Below are positions 56,201 through 62,960 of a DNA stretch of 64,000 nucleotides, in pieces. Under the pieces are notes generated by a model. It was not told where the DNA came from and ran no database searches. It saw only the letters and a program-made list of their open reading frames with translations. This stretch comes from Opisthorchis felineus (lineage: Eukaryota; Platyhelminthes; Trematoda; Opisthorchiida; Opisthorchiidae), in the NCBI GenBank assembly GCA_004794785.1, contig SJOL01006424.1, positions 1-64,000 on the forward strand. The letters run 5' to 3'. Positions within the stretch are counted from its first letter, which is position 1, and the number at the start of each line of letters is the position of its first letter. Made by a program: the position numbers and the translations under genes.

Positions 56201-59200
56201 GACAAACTGAATTTTAGTTAATAATTTGATCTGTCCAACAGTTTCTTTGAAAACGTTTTGTCATCCCTGTTTGTCTCACAGTTCGCACGCACGTTTGCTC
56301 CAGCTGTTCTTAATTTTTGGTACCCTATAGTGTACACCTGCTTGGAAGTACAATTTGTAATAAAAGACCTTACAAGAAACACAAACAACATTTGTCAAGC
56401 AAAGCTGAAACACAGTAAATGACACAGGTCGATTTATAGATAAGGTTACCGTAAATATGGTGCGTTCGGTCAGGTGGGAACCTACTGACGACATCCAAGT
56501 GTGAATTTCTGGGGACTAGTAAATAACGCACCTGGAACACAACCGATTTCAACACTCGTTCAGTATAGTTTCATGTAACAGGTGTGAAGAAAATCGCGTC
56601 TAAAACTCAAATTAAGGAATGGTTTTCAATTTTGATGCAAACATTTTTATCCAAACATTCCGTAGAACAGATACCAGTTTATTGCAAATCTCCCCAAATC
56701 CGCTCTGAAGCAAACTTTCAACAGACAGGTTTGTGCTCTTCTGTAGGCAAGAAAACCTTCACAGTTCTCTCAAGTCAAACAAAACGTGGCAAAATTGCGA
56801 AGAAAATTTATAGATGCAATGCTTGGGAGTAGTCTGCGTTCACAACACTCTCGTCCAACAACAAATAATGGAGTTAATTAAATCCAGTTTCGTCCTTATT
56901 AGGGATCACCAGCAACGCATACCCTTGGCCGCGTGGGGATTCTAATCTTGGACGCCTGACATGAGAAACGAACGTGTTACCCCTACTTCAGCAGCACACG
57001 GTGGAAGCACCTAAAATAGTACATGTAAACAGGCAAACACATTCACACCTAAAGTGCTCTTGCTCTTATTCCGACACTCCTTGAAAGGGTACCTCCCTTG
57101 GGTCCTTGGTAGTATTTTAATCTCAATTTGACCTGGATTTAACCATTGTTCTTATGTGCTAGCTTTACAGTCTGAGCAACTAGATTTCATTACAAACTTC
57201 TCAGTTCATAGGACACAAAAAACTTGGTTGAGTAAGCTGAAAAGTGCCAAGATCATTACCATACCCTGTTATTATTTCTACTGTTGAGCCTCTTGAAATT
57301 ACTGCAAAAGAAGAGGCAGCGCATTCAAACGGTATTCAAACCCTCGAATCCCGCTCACTGGACTACCACGGACGCTGAGTGGCGTCGCAAATATGCTTTT
57401 GAACTTCGTATTGATTCGCCACATCGTTGTCAAGTGAGTCAACAATTGAGGCTGGTCAGCGCATGTAATGTATGCTTTCCACTGTGAGCCAAACGTTATT
57501 ATCGCCAGGGTGCCTGAACGACATTCGCTTTGAGTTGATGCAGATTACTGTGCTACTTCAAAGAATACCGGCTTCACTGAGGTAATTTTTAATGCTGCTG
57601 TTTTGCAATCTGCTTGCAAAGGACCAGTTTTCATAGACAAATGGTCACATGGTGCGCAATCCAACCAATGCGTTATCCCCTCATTGTCCAATATGGTTAT
57701 CATTTTAGGTCACAACGGTCACGCAAACCGAATTCACTAGACTGTTGTGAACAACGCGGCTTACTGTACGCACGCCGATTGAACGAACCGGGAAGTTTCA
57801 ATTAATACCGCACACGGAATGTGAATATCTATCGAGTGAAGTGGCCAAAATACCCATGAATGAGGTCGAAACAAAGGGTACAAGAAGTGAAAAAGTTCTC
57901 TATATCAAACGATATAAACAATAAGGCTAATAATAGGCTAACATGGAGAGTACTGATAGCACAGAGTGTTTAGTCTGTCGCTGGTTTGTTTGCTAAGCTG
58001 AATAGTCAGCTGCAAGTTGCCCACCGATGCTGGATACCTTTGTGGTTTCCAAACAGCTGAAAGGGCTCGGTAAACCCCTTGAATGGATGCACGTACATGA
58101 ATAATTGGGAATCTAACTACTGTGTGATAATAATTCAGAAATTAAAAAGGACTTCAGGTCATTTCGGAAAATTTCAGTGAGGTTTGCATTTCAAGTTAAC
58201 ATTAAATGGATTGAAGCCATTGGAGTAATTTGTGCAACACAGTCAAACTTTCTACAGAATGATTTTGCATCATTCATTTAGTTTTTATTCCAATTAAAAA
58301 ATGCACAACTGTGCCAAAATTGCCAACTAGGAGCTACACCCGTTTTACGTCGCATTGGATCTTAGTTTGGTTTCCCAAGTTTGGACATGAAAGGGAGTTA
58401 TACCATACAGTAAATAAAACAAACGAAAGATTCTCAAGAAAAGCACCGATTCCGCGCGAAATATAAAAGATTTTAGTACAAATCAGTAAACCTATTATTG
58501 GTTGCCGCCTATCTGGTATACCGTTTAACATGTTTGTCTCATTTTTTACCCCTTACGTTTTAAAGTTACACCTGTTGACCTCTGTAGAAACTGTCATCAG
58601 AGGGGGAAAGCTCTATGAAGACCTTTAGAAAACATTACCCTGGCTACCTCAAACTTATACTAATGGGAAACTTTCCTTTAAAGAAGACCATTTTCTTGTC
58701 AGTGTTATCTCCACGTGGGACGGGATAATTGTAACGGGTTACTCATCAACAAAATGATCCGTGTGCCTTACCCTATATTACATTCTCGACTACTCCACCA
58801 ATAAAACAGAAGCACATAGTTAAAAATTATTTTTCACCTTTTATCTGCTCAAACTGTGATCTGTTGCAATCAGGTGATATGCAATTTACAGAAAAATCTT
58901 GAATCGGGATCAGAAATCCTATTCATTTTTTACCGAAAATACCATTATACCCGATAGGAGTGCCCGGCGTAAGGCAAACAAGAACTCAATATTGCACCTG
59001 GCAGAGGTGTTCCTGATGTCAAAAAATTAAAACGCAATTCTTTTTTGGCCTAACGGGGCTTGATGTACTATTGCGTAACAGCTGCTGCATCTGCCACGTA
59101 AAAATAAATGCTTGAATGCAATTGGTTCAATTCCATGAAGGCAAGTGTCCAAAAATCTAAAATTGGAGGCCAGCAAAACGAACGTATCAACAGGCAACAG

Positions 59201-60900
59201 TGCAACCCAAAACCGATGCCTACAAAAAAATTAGATGACAGACTAAAGGTCCACTATCTAGACTACTGTGCGAAAACTAGCACAGGCTATTTGCTTCAAG
59301 CTATAACAGAAACATTTTATCTGTAAGTAGGGAAAATAAAATACTTTTAGTAAATCCTTTTCTATTCCAAAGGTCCATCCCAACAGACGTCGAAATTCAT
59401 TGAAAACAAACTGCCGTTTGGTGGCATGATAGAAATGTGGTATCCGTGGAAAAACATTCACGCGGCGCAACGTGAGCTGCTGAGGCCAATAACTACCTAC
59501 ATAATTAAACATTTTTGCCTACTGAGCCAGTTGGAAGGGGTCGGAATCGGCGTCATCATTTTGCAAAACAAATTGACTCCGACCGCAACTAGACAGTCTG
59601 CTCCTTTCCGACAGTCTCCACAAACTTGCTCAAAAACTCAGTGAGATTGGCGGACGACAACTTTGCCACTGCCCTCTACTTTCATGCTGTTAGTCAGTGT
59701 TCTACTCTCATATAGCGCTAAAAAAACACTTTTCAGCTATCTTGTTGCACAAAACCATTCGCTTACTACAGATAGGTGCGCCTTGAGATACGGTAGAGGG
59801 TGTACGAGCAAGTTTGTGGGTTGGTTTCCTCTAGAGCTTATCAAAGGGTTTTCAATAGACCAACATAAATTAGTTTTCCCAGGTGCGGGGCTAGCTGTGA
59901 CTAGATATAAATTATTTAGCAGCATAGGAATTTATTTCTCCATGTCGACTTGAGCGATTTCTTAAAACCTGACCGTCTTGTATGGCAAACTGATGTAGCT
60001 AACAGAAAAGAGAGGTAGAGAGGGATTACCACAGTCCTTTTTGACATCAACACTTCCCATGGAATACCGCAGGCTGAATTACTGAAATGGCTCACGGATT
60101 TGAAAGAGCTAAATTTGCTTTGAGTTTTGACCGACATAGCTCATATTATCGTGGAGGCAAATCGGAGTTCACAGCTGTAGGATGCTGACTGCACGCAAAA
60201 CTTACCTAGGATGATCCGCTGTTTACAGACTACATGGCGAGTGTTCAATGGTACAAAACAACATTAAATAAGGTTGACCTTAATCTCAGTTAGCTGTTAC
60301 ATGCACGAGGAAGGATATGGACTGGCTAGATGGGATTATCTCTTTTGACCACTTGTATGCTACGCAACAGATCGCACACTAACCCATACACACGATCTGA
60401 CTCATGACAATGCCAAGCAAGAACCATCGGTTCTTATTGGTGAAAGAAGGACTGAGGCATGCCATTCGGCTGGACCCAAACACGTGACCTACCCGTGCTT
60501 ACACCTACTCTCTATTGTTATGGTCATATTCTTAATGTACTCAATTCCAATATACGGTGGTATCCAGCCCAGCACAACATGCGGCGAATGCGGTTTTGGA
60601 GTCAAGACGACTTTAAGACGTAAAGTAGTGTTTCAACCACTTCTGAATCACTATTTAACATGAATACGATTTTTTCACTGATTACACTTTAAAAACCTCG
60701 GAATGTTGGTCACTGCGGAAAAGACTTAGCTGAAGAGTGCTGGCAAGTCTTTTTTTGCTTATGTCGTTTGTTGGAGGGAAGTAGAGGAATAATACCGTGT
60801 TCCCAAGAAAACAAAGGTTTGTGAAAAGTTACTTACCGTATTCGTCAGCCACTACACAAAACAAGCATGTCAGTAAAGCCAACAGCTTCAATCGCAGCAT
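8316..60900 (-). CDS. Perlecan-like Ig/LDLa extracellular matrix protein, multi-exon gene (span)
   Basis: Span of one minus-strand gene assembled from 17 exons, each listed separately. Module order: signal peptide, 127-residue module, Ig1-Ig7, LDLa1-LDLa3, Ig8, probable Ig9. Reading phases match at every junction (mostly 1/1; 0/0 inside Ig2 and between Ig7 and LDLa1; 2/2 inside Ig9), and summed exon length is 3498 nt, divisible by three. A secreted protein mixing I-set-type Ig domains with LDLa modules is typical of perlecan (HSPG2, UNC-52, Trol), a basement-membrane heparan sulfate proteoglycan core. Laminin-type and LG modules are not in the window and would lie further left. Anomalies are an inverted exon at 40081-40197 and an in-frame TAA at 11114-11116. 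Another Ig/LDLa secreted protein is possible. Confidence 0.75.
9410..9554 (-). CDS. Probable exon: first half of Ig9
   Basis: Acceptor CCCTTTTCAG and donor AAG|GTATGC are both good. The exon enters in phase 1, like every Ig exon of this gene, and leaves in phase 2. The product runs from [19 protein letters not shown] through QRC to TQWAALR, giving the B-strand cysteine and C-strand tryptophan of an Ig fold (spacing about 18). Its phase fits the Ig8 exon donor at 11113, but that join passes through the TAA codon at the end of Ig8. Confidence 0.45.
10415..10905. repeat. Hammerhead-bearing repeat, two opposed degenerate ribozyme copies
   Basis: A minus-strand copy at about 10441-10533 has CTGATGAG and a CCGGTC cleavage-site region, but CAAAA replaces GAAA. 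A plus-strand copy at about 10640-10735 has GAAACCGGTC, but TTGATGAG replaces CTGATGAG. Both keep stem I sequence matching the intact copy at 48658-48750. The flanking sequence down to about 10905 matches other parts of the same dispersed repeat (for example GGCGGCC and ACGAGAGATTTAGCT). Confidence 0.7.
11113..11430 (-). CDS. Exon: Ig8, with in-frame stop at its 3-prime end
   Basis: Acceptor CTGTCCACAG, entering in phase 1. The product contains [20 protein letters not shown] (B-strand Cys, C-strand Trp) and [18 protein letters not shown] (D-x-G-x-Y-x-C), a complete I-set-like domain of about 104 residues ending ADYFVMLE. The codon after the final E is TAA (11114-11116), followed by C|GTGAGG, a good donor at 11112-11107. 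Exon length to that donor is 318 nt, the 1/1 phase pattern of its neighbours. So either the protein ends here, or TAA is a nonsense change or base-call error in an internal exon. A weaker donor GA|GTAACG would avoid the stop but gives phase 2. Confidence 0.85.
11431..13894. other. Intron between LDLa3 and Ig8
   Basis: No coding signal. A weak plus-strand tRNA-like sequence lies near 11960-12035 (GTAACATGTTCG, then TTCGGAATTTAAATC), probably a decayed SINE. A CAACA-rich simple tract lies at about 13388-13430. Confidence 0.5.
13895..14020 (-). CDS. Exon: LDLa3
   Basis: Acceptor TTTACCAACAG, donor TGTG|GTAAGT, phases 1/1, 126 nt. The product reads [20 protein letters not shown], then [18 protein letters not shown]. 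This is a six-cysteine LDL-receptor class A module with the calcium-cage acidic run (D..DC.SGEDE..C). LDLa modules bind Ca2+ and in perlecans lie near the N-terminus. It is the third consecutive LDLa. Confidence 0.9.
14021..15724. other. Intron between LDLa2 and LDLa3
   Basis: Contains the palindromic repeat at 14674-14694 and a small hairpin at 15104-15129 (CCTGGGCT against AGCCCAGG). No exon seen. Confidence 0.5.
14674..14694 (+). repeat. 21-bp palindrome, member of a dispersed repeat
   Basis: CATCAGTGTT and AACACTGATG meet around a single central base. The downstream GCTTTGCTGCC matches the reverse complement of the region at 23880-23907, so the two are copies of one dispersed repeat. A divergent relative lies near 17445-17475. 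Confidence 0.6.
15725..15859 (-). CDS. Exon: LDLa2
   Basis: Acceptor TTTCCGACTACAG, donor CCAG|GTACGC, phases 1/1, 135 nt. It encodes [18 protein letters not shown], then [20 protein letters not shown], a canonical LDLa core (W.CDG..DC..G.DE..C). An alternative upstream acceptor (CATCTAG, same phase) would add about 11 residues. The neighbouring exons are LDLa1 and LDLa3. Confidence 0.9.
15860..17565. other. Intron sequence without recognised features
   Basis: Right of LDLa2. Open frames on both strands (for example 16530-16850) have no motif and no splice context. Confidence 0.4.
17566..19040 (-). mobile_element. Internally deleted RTE-like LINE (endonuclease end joined to C-terminal end)
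   Basis: Minus-strand blocks in order: 19033-18790, endonuclease region ([20 protein letters not shown]); 18792-18595, [19 protein letters not shown], the terminal endonuclease SDHAL motif; 18381-18193, the linker [20 protein letters not shown] with [11 protein letters not shown]; then about 18115-17960, C-terminal blocks ([31 protein letters not shown]); 17885-17800, [12 protein letters not shown] in a shifted frame; 17660-17590, [18 protein letters not shown]. The reverse transcriptase between linker and C-terminus is missing, so this is an internally deleted copy. It sits in the intron between LDLa1 and LDLa2, in the gene's own orientation. Confidence 0.8.
20050..20125 (-). repeat. tRNA-derived SINE-like sequence
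   Basis: On the minus strand a perfect B-box-like GGGTTCGAATCC lies in a tRNA-like context. The A-box is poor. Likely a decayed SINE head; not a functional tRNA. Confidence 0.4.
20225..20775. repeat. TA/TATC microsatellite interrupted by an assembly gap
   Basis: (TA)n from about 20226, then (TATC)n to 20287, then 469 Ns (20288-20756), then (TA)n to about 20772. The gap is inside the simple repeat, so its true length is unknown. Long translated frames across the Ns are meaningless. Confidence 0.95.
21436..21592 (-). CDS. Exon: Ig7 G-strand plus LDLa1
   Basis: Acceptor AATTTCCAG, donor TGTA|GTAAGT, entering in phase 0 and leaving in phase 1; 157 nt. The first 15 residues ([14 protein letters not shown]) complete the last strand of Ig7. 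They are followed directly by an LDLa module: [20 protein letters not shown], then [18 protein letters not shown]. All six cysteines and the acidic cage residues are present. The phase-0 junction with 24322 and the continuous Ig strand show the two exons are adjacent in the transcript. Confidence 0.92.
23125..23190 (-). repeat. Hammerhead-bearing repeat, short terminal piece
   Basis: ACGTAATACACTACTCATGA followed by GGTTGCTGAAAATTCTTCGA and CAGCCCA matches the distal stem I side of the ribozyme repeat on the minus strand. The catalytic core is lost. Confidence 0.6.
23887..23945. repeat. Palindromic repeat plus GATCAT tandem tract
   Basis: 23887-23907 is a 21-bp palindrome, an inverted copy of the one at 14674-14694. 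23924-23945 is a self-complementary run of GATCAT units. Confidence 0.6.
23985..24110. repeat. Hammerhead-bearing repeat, rearranged piece
   Basis: Contains TTCACAAGGTTGCTGAAAAC, then AAACGAGAGATTCAGCTGAG and TTTGCAAATGAGTGTACTTG. These blocks occur in the same family at 30.4, 48.4 and 62.9 kb. No ribozyme core. Confidence 0.6.
24322..24572 (-). CDS. Exon: Ig7 (main part)
   Basis: Acceptor CTTCAACCACAG in phase 1, donor GAA|GTGAGC in phase 0; 251 nt. It encodes [20 protein letters not shown], ending with [12 protein letters not shown]. The B- and F-strand cysteines are present, but the usual C-strand Trp is not obvious and the F-strand has V in place of Tyr two residues before Cys. Its G-strand is supplied by the next exon (21436-21592). 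Confidence 0.85.
24573..26984. other. Intron sequence, no recognised feature
   Basis: Between Ig6 and Ig7. Frames such as 25967-26290 and 26693-26923 are open but give no family motif. A weak tRNA-like minus-strand sequence may lie near 26445-26520. Confidence 0.4.
26985..27200. repeat. Hammerhead-bearing repeat, degenerate ribozyme on minus strand
   Basis: The minus strand of about 26996-27087 carries GGTTGACGGAAACTCGGGAC, CTGATGAG, a stem II of GCCC-CAATAA-GGGC, then CAAAATTAGTC in place of GAAACCGGTC. Stem I sequences are conserved and the core is damaged. Adjoining sequence to 27200 matches the TTTGCAAAT and CTCTCGTTTATGATGTT blocks of the family. Confidence 0.7.
27201..27800 (-). other. 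Unassigned protein-like island, possibly a decayed retroelement
   Basis: Minus-strand frame 27795-27496 is open for 99 codons with non-random composition ([20 protein letters not shown]). After a TAA it continues and shifts into a frame with [18 protein letters not shown], where DTGA resembles a retropepsin active-site motif. No flanking exon phase fits the Ig gene. It may be a decayed retroelement or a different pseudogene. Confidence 0.25.
27848..27930 (-). repeat. tRNA-derived SINE-like sequence
   Basis: On the minus strand an A-box-like GGCAGTCTAGTTGCTTGG precedes a B-box-like GGTTCTAATCC by about 20 bases. Decayed. Confidence 0.45.
28240..28345. repeat. Hammerhead-bearing repeat, partial
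   Basis: GGCAGCACATTCAGCTG and GTGTCTCCCGTTAAAACAAA match the central blocks of the family. No core. Confidence 0.5.
28742..29047 (-). CDS. Exon: Ig6
   Basis: Acceptor CATCAACCAG, donor GTCC|GTAAGT, phases 1/1, 306 nt. It contains [20 protein letters not shown], then DMLWFYRPF and [20 protein letters not shown]: a complete Ig with B-strand Cys, C-strand Trp and E-G-x-Y-x-C. The neighbouring exons are Ig5 and Ig7. Confidence 0.93.
29705..29986 (-). CDS. Exon: Ig5
   Basis: Acceptor TTTCCACTCACAG, donor CGGG|GTGAGT, phases 1/1, 282 nt. It contains [25 protein letters not shown] and [20 protein letters not shown]: Cys, Trp and A-G-x-Y-x-C in a complete Ig. Joining to the Ig4 second-half exon gives ALFVQYG followed by EMVPPPG, a natural Ig-to-Ig linker. 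Confidence 0.93.
30400..30735. repeat. Hammerhead-bearing repeat, near full-length unit
   Basis: The left end holds a minus-strand ribozyme (about 30424-30516) with GAAACCGATC and CTGGTGAG, one base off the CTGATGAG core, and good stem I pairing. The middle holds the GACAAATACACTCATTTGCA block, the CTGAATCTCTCGTTTAGGAT block and the CCGCCTCATGGTTCGGTTGG block. The right end holds the 3-prime arm of a second, opposed ribozyme (GGTCGTGAGCTGTCGAAGAA). Edges carry ACGTAATACATTA and its inverse. Confidence 0.75.
30760..30900. repeat. Hammerhead-bearing repeat, inverted partial copy
   Basis: ACCAACTGAAACATGAGGCG, then GAACGAGATATTTAGCTG and TTGATATTCAAATGAGGGTA, in reverse orientation relative to the unit at 30400-30735. 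Confidence 0.6.
31000..34050. other. Large intron (Ig4 to Ig5), left part
   Basis: Part of a 9.3-kb intron between 29987 and 39275. No exon, RNA gene or recognisable transposon domain seen. Open frames such as 31907-32206 have no motif. Confidence 0.45.
34060..35170 (+). mobile_element. Decayed Penelope-like element, reverse transcriptase part
   Basis: Plus-strand frames with stops give, in order: [20 protein letters not shown] (34199-34258, the LPKxHKP..RPI block), [45 protein letters not shown] (about 34412-34446), [20 protein letters not shown] (near 34590-34650, in place of DGVAMGSPLGPxLA), [20 protein letters not shown] (34682-34741, catalytic A-D-D) and [11 protein letters not shown] (the KFTxExExNGxLPFLD block). 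Block order and spacing are those of Penelope-like reverse transcriptases. Several stops make it inactive. No GIY-YIG endonuclease was found downstream. Confidence 0.8.
35171..39275. other. Large intron (Ig4 to Ig5), right part
   Basis: No exon or recognised element. The degraded C-terminal part of the Penelope-like element may run to about 35400. Confidence 0.4.
39276..39443 (-). CDS. Exon: second half of Ig4
   Basis: Acceptor GCACCGGTAG, donor TACG|GTAAGA, phases 1/1, 168 nt. It contains [20 protein letters not shown], the E- and F-strands with Y-x-C, very like [15 protein letters not shown] in Ig2. It ends [10 protein letters not shown], which joins in phase to Ig5. The first half of this domain, with Cys and Trp, is not on this strand; a phase-compatible first half is on the plus strand at 40081-40197. 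The acceptor has a weak pyrimidine tract. Confidence 0.65.
40081..40197 (+). CDS. Inverted exon: first half of Ig4 on the opposite strand
   Basis: Plus-strand acceptor CCCTTTGTCTAG, donor AAAG|GTAGGT, phases 1/1, 117 nt. It encodes [20 protein letters not shown], then [19 protein letters not shown]: a B-strand Cys and a C-strand Trp 13 residues later, as in the minus-strand Ig exons. Placed between the exons at 43124-43420 and 39276-39443 it would make a continuous frame and a complete Ig. It is the only module on the plus strand. Both splice sites are intact in the plus orientation, so the inverted segment is larger than the exon. It is either a real inversion that removes this half-domain from the mRNA or an assembly orientation error. 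Confidence 0.65.
40945..40962 (+). repeat. (TTAGGC)3 short tract
   Basis: Three tandem TTAGGC units inside the intron, near the inverted exon. Too short to be an interstitial telomere by itself; flatworm telomeres are usually TTAGGG. Confidence 0.6.
41930..42005 (-). repeat. tRNA-derived SINE-like sequence
   Basis: On the minus strand GGTTCGAGTCCTATCTCAAG gives a perfect B-box. GTTGGCAAAGC about 45 bases upstream is A-box-like. Likely a SINE head or tRNA pseudogene. Confidence 0.45.
43124..43420 (-). CDS. Exon: Ig3
   Basis: Acceptor TTGTCTTGTTTTAG, donor ATCG|GTAAGT, phases 1/1, 297 nt. It contains [40 protein letters not shown] and [13 protein letters not shown]: Cys, Trp and D-I-G-x-Y-x-C of a complete I-set-like Ig. 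Confidence 0.93.
43421..47311. other. Intron between Ig2 and Ig3
   Basis: No recognised exon or element. Confidence 0.45.
47312..47453 (-). CDS. Exon: second half of Ig2
   Basis: Acceptor AAACATACAG in phase 0, donor CTTG|GTCAGT in phase 1, 142 nt. It begins [20 protein letters not shown] (L-G-N-Y-x-C F-strand) and ends [11 protein letters not shown]. Joins in phase 0 to 49450-49646. Confidence 0.88.
48290..48775. repeat. Hammerhead-bearing repeat with inverted arms
   Basis: The unit contains opposed copies of the GACAAATACACTCATTTGCA block (about 48413 plus, about 48600-48636 inverted) and opposed AAACTACTCACAAGGTTGCT / AGCAACTTTGTGAGTAGTTT ends (48568-48594 against 48742-48771). The intact ribozyme lies within it at 48658-48750. 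Confidence 0.75.
48658..48750 (+). ncRNA. Type I hammerhead ribozyme with complete core
   Basis: Core CTGATGAG (48690-48697) and GAAA (48711-48714) flank a stem II formed by GCC/GGC with a small loop. A minimal stem III (ACCGGT) leads to the cleavage triplet GTC, so cleavage is predicted after C48720. Stem I is long: GCCTAC (48684-48689) pairs with GTGGGC (48721-48726); after an internal loop GGAAACTC (48667-48674) pairs with GAGTTTTC (48734-48741); AAGGTTG (48658-48664) pairs with CAACTTT (48744-48750). The very short stem III and extended stem I with internal loop are known for ribozymes of Penelope-like elements and metazoan retrozymes. Activity is inferred from the conserved core. Confidence 0.85.
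49450..49646 (-). CDS. Exon: first half of Ig2
   Basis: Acceptor GCTGCCATTCAAG in phase 1, donor CTG|GTGCGT in phase 0, 197 nt. It encodes [40 protein letters not shown], then W and [11 protein letters not shown]-strand Cys and C-strand Trp are present; the F-strand is in the exon at 47312-47453. Frames further upstream in this region are chance. Confidence 0.88.
50100..50411 (-). CDS. Exon: linker and Ig1
   Basis: Acceptor ATTTTTTTAACAG, donor GTTG|GTGAGT, phases 1/1, 312 nt. A proline-rich linker ([15 protein letters not shown]) leads into an Ig: [20 protein letters not shown], then [20 protein letters not shown]. Cys, Trp and Y-x-C are all present. The signal-peptide exon, the exon at 51825-52205 and this exon share phase 1, so the middle one could be skipped without loss of frame. 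Confidence 0.92.
51825..52205 (-). CDS. Probable exon: 127-residue N-terminal module of unknown fold
   Basis: Acceptor TGCGTCGAG, donor TTTG|GTAAAC, phases 1/1, 381 nt. Its phase and open frame fit between the signal-peptide exon and Ig1. The product starts [20 protein letters not shown] and includes [12 protein letters not shown] and [20 protein letters not shown]. The last segment resembles an Ig F-strand (G-A-Y-E-A) with Ala where Cys would be, so this may be a cysteine-less Ig-like domain. It has one late Cys (PLQCF). No SEA motif seen. A different acceptor (CTTCAG, phase 2) exists but does not match. Confidence 0.5.
55768..55832 (+). repeat. tRNA-like SINE fragment
   Basis: TGGTGGGGTAGTGGTAAAAT resembles an A-box and CGTTCGGGGTTCACA a degenerate B-box. 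Confidence 0.35.
56925..57005 (-). repeat. tRNA-like SINE fragment
   Basis: On the minus strand TGAAGTAGGGGTAACACG (A-box region) is followed by AAGATTAGAATCCCCA (B-box region). Confidence 0.4.
60837..60900 (-). CDS. Exon 1: signal peptide
   Basis: The ATG at 60898-60900 has A at -3. It encodes [20 protein letters not shown] then Y: two basic residues, a 13-residue hydrophobic core and a likely signal peptidase site after VVA. Donor TACG|GTAAGT is consensus and in phase 1, as at later domain borders. This makes the product secreted, as expected for a matrix protein. It is the only clear minus-strand signal exon upstream of the Ig exons. Confidence 0.85.
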
Positions 60901-60901
60901 T

Positions 60902-61165
60902 TTATGGGCACCTTGATTTTTCCTTGGTGTGAATATTCTCCTTCGGTCTGGTCGGCACAAAATCGTTCACCGGAATGGCACTGGGATTCTTAAACAAAAC
61001 GTGCGCTTTGTTGTAGATTCTGTTGTTTGGCTGACATGATGGTGTTATATTTTTGGACTTGGTGCATAAAGCTTCAATTGGTCCGATTAGGCCGGTCCAA
61101 CCAAGGGCAGCGTGCACTCGGCTCGAGTGACGTGATTGGCTGTTTATTTGTTCAGCTAATGGCAT
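60902..61165 (-). other. Upstream open frame ending one base before the start codon
   Basis: An 87-codon minus-strand frame starts MPLAEQINSQ and its TAA (60902-60904) ends one base before the gene's ATG. If the leader runs from the TATA-like site at 61250 this is a uORF that could limit initiation. If transcripts start or are trans-spliced further down it is irrelevant. Confidence 0.3.
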
Positions 61166-61249
61166 CGCTGTTTTACCGGCTGTTAGCCGGCACACCGGTG
61201 ACCGGTTTATTTCGATCAGCTGCACATAGGCACGTACTAAAGTAATGTG

Positions 61250-61256
61250 TTTTATA
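61250..61256 (-). promoter_or_regulatory. Possible TATA box of the minus-strand gene
   Basis: TATAAAA on the minus strand, about 350 bases upstream of the ATG. It predicts transcription starting near 61220. Single-motif evidence only. Confidence 0.25.
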
Positions 61257-61299
61257 ATGTCACACTGCGCTTGTGGCAAAGGAATCAAGTTGCTTCAAG

Positions 61300-62834
61300 T
61301 CGCCGTCCGATGCAAGCGAACGAGTGCGGGGGCGAAGGTCTTATTTACATTGAGTGTCCACGGAAGAGAGGAACCCATAACACATTACGTAGTAATGGTC
61401 TTGACTAGCCAAAACGTTGGTTGCCAACTGGGTGTCAGCCTTTGTTATAGATTTAAAAGGTTCAGAAATCGACCTGCAATGTAAGATTTACATCATTTCT
61501 ACCGTAGAAACCGCGGGATCTGATGATAAGCATACGATGTAAACTCGGTTCAAAAGAACACTTGTTTGAGCGCTCGTTCACAAGAGGACCAATTTATGAA
61601 ATAAAAAGGTGGAGGGACAGCACTGAACGGGATAAAGCATCTCCAGTAGGACCTGATACGTTGCAGTGTGGTAGTCAGCAAGACTCTTGCCAAAATTCAA
61701 CTATATTTCTAGCCTTAAAACTTAGAAATTTAAGAAAGTTTTTAACACGTTCGGAGTTGTAGATTTTTTGGCCTGCATCTCATCAGACACTGTACTATGT
61801 GAAGTATGTGGTGGTTTATTTTCTTGAGAGATGTGTGCGTTTTTAAGATGGTACACCTACTCCGACGAGTATCTGTTTCGTTAGCTTCTTAGGTGATCCG
61901 AATAAGTTTTCCTGGCACAAGGGGTCACAGTAAACTCTGACGGAACTTGCTATAGAGCGATCTTTGTGCAGACAGGGTGCTGTGAGTTCTCTCATAAGAA
62001 CTCGCATACCCTAACCTGTGTTCAGAACAACTGATATGCGTTTATATGATTCCCAGATTTTTGGGGATCTAATGAAACACATTTGAGTGCGGATGACAAA
62101 CCGCAGTCTGTAGAACCCAACTCAACTGTTTGCTTCTGTGGTAGTTTACCATCTTTTGCACAGAAATTGCTTTCGGCAAGGCTGGATATCAGCAAACCCA
62201 GCCGCAGTATTTCGAGTAGCCACCGATTTTGTTTTTTTTCTCAACAGCATGATAATAATTAAATCATTCGTCCTCACTGTACAAACCGTCAGTTATGACT
62301 TACATGCCTGATCTCAGCATATAATGAGCTCATCCAAAAGCCCACTTGAAAATTTTCAAATCTTTGCTTATTATCAACACTTTAAAAGTTGGAACCCCTC
62401 TGGAGGTTCGTGAGATCCGCACTGCTGTTGAGTCCCAATAGGGTTAAAACCGACGCACAGTGCCGCTGGACTTTTACTATTGACTGACTTCACCTACAGG
62501 ACAAAAGCACTGTGGAACATTTTCGAACCCCATCATGATACCATCAACTGAATTGAGGGTCAGTAGAATTGAGGGTTCTCTGGAGCACTCAGTTTTACTT
62601 ATTCATTGGTGGCTGATTGGATAGTCCATTTTAGGCAAAAGGCATTGACGAATACGACTTACTTGGCAGCAAAATAGGTACAAATTTTTGTTTCGTCCAC
62701 ACTCCGGCAATGCAGCCGATTTATGATTAAGAAACGTAAATAAGAGAAAAAATAGAACAAGGTTTAAAATATTTTGGTAAACGTCACCGCAAACAACCTG
62801 AATTCAATTGGAATTACAGAAATTGAGTGAACTG
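61300..62834. other. Upstream flank, no recognised feature
   Basis: Open frames on the plus strand (61245-61484, 61523-61762) have no motif. Confidence 0.4.
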
Positions 62835-62960
62835 TTTTTGAAAAACATGCTCATATGCATATCAATTTGGTTTTGATGGAAGACACACCTGGAACCCAGC
62901 TGAATCTCTCGTTTATGATGTTCTTATGAGTAGTGTATTACGTCTATAGAGTGAACTGTG
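62835..62960. repeat. Hammerhead-bearing repeat, partial
   Basis: ATATGCATATCAATTTGGTT, GCTGAATCTCTCGTTTATGA and GAGTAGTGTATTACGTCTAT match the middle and edge blocks of the family. No ribozyme core. Confidence 0.65.

Larger units (their letters stand above)
52206..60836. other. Intron 1, 8.6 kb
   Basis: No convincing exon. SINE-like pieces are listed separately. Plus-strand frame 57284-57487 ends at a strong donor-like CAA|GTGAGT but has no recognisable domain. Plus-strand frame 56584-56832 is open for 82 codons, also unrecognised. Confidence 0.45.
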
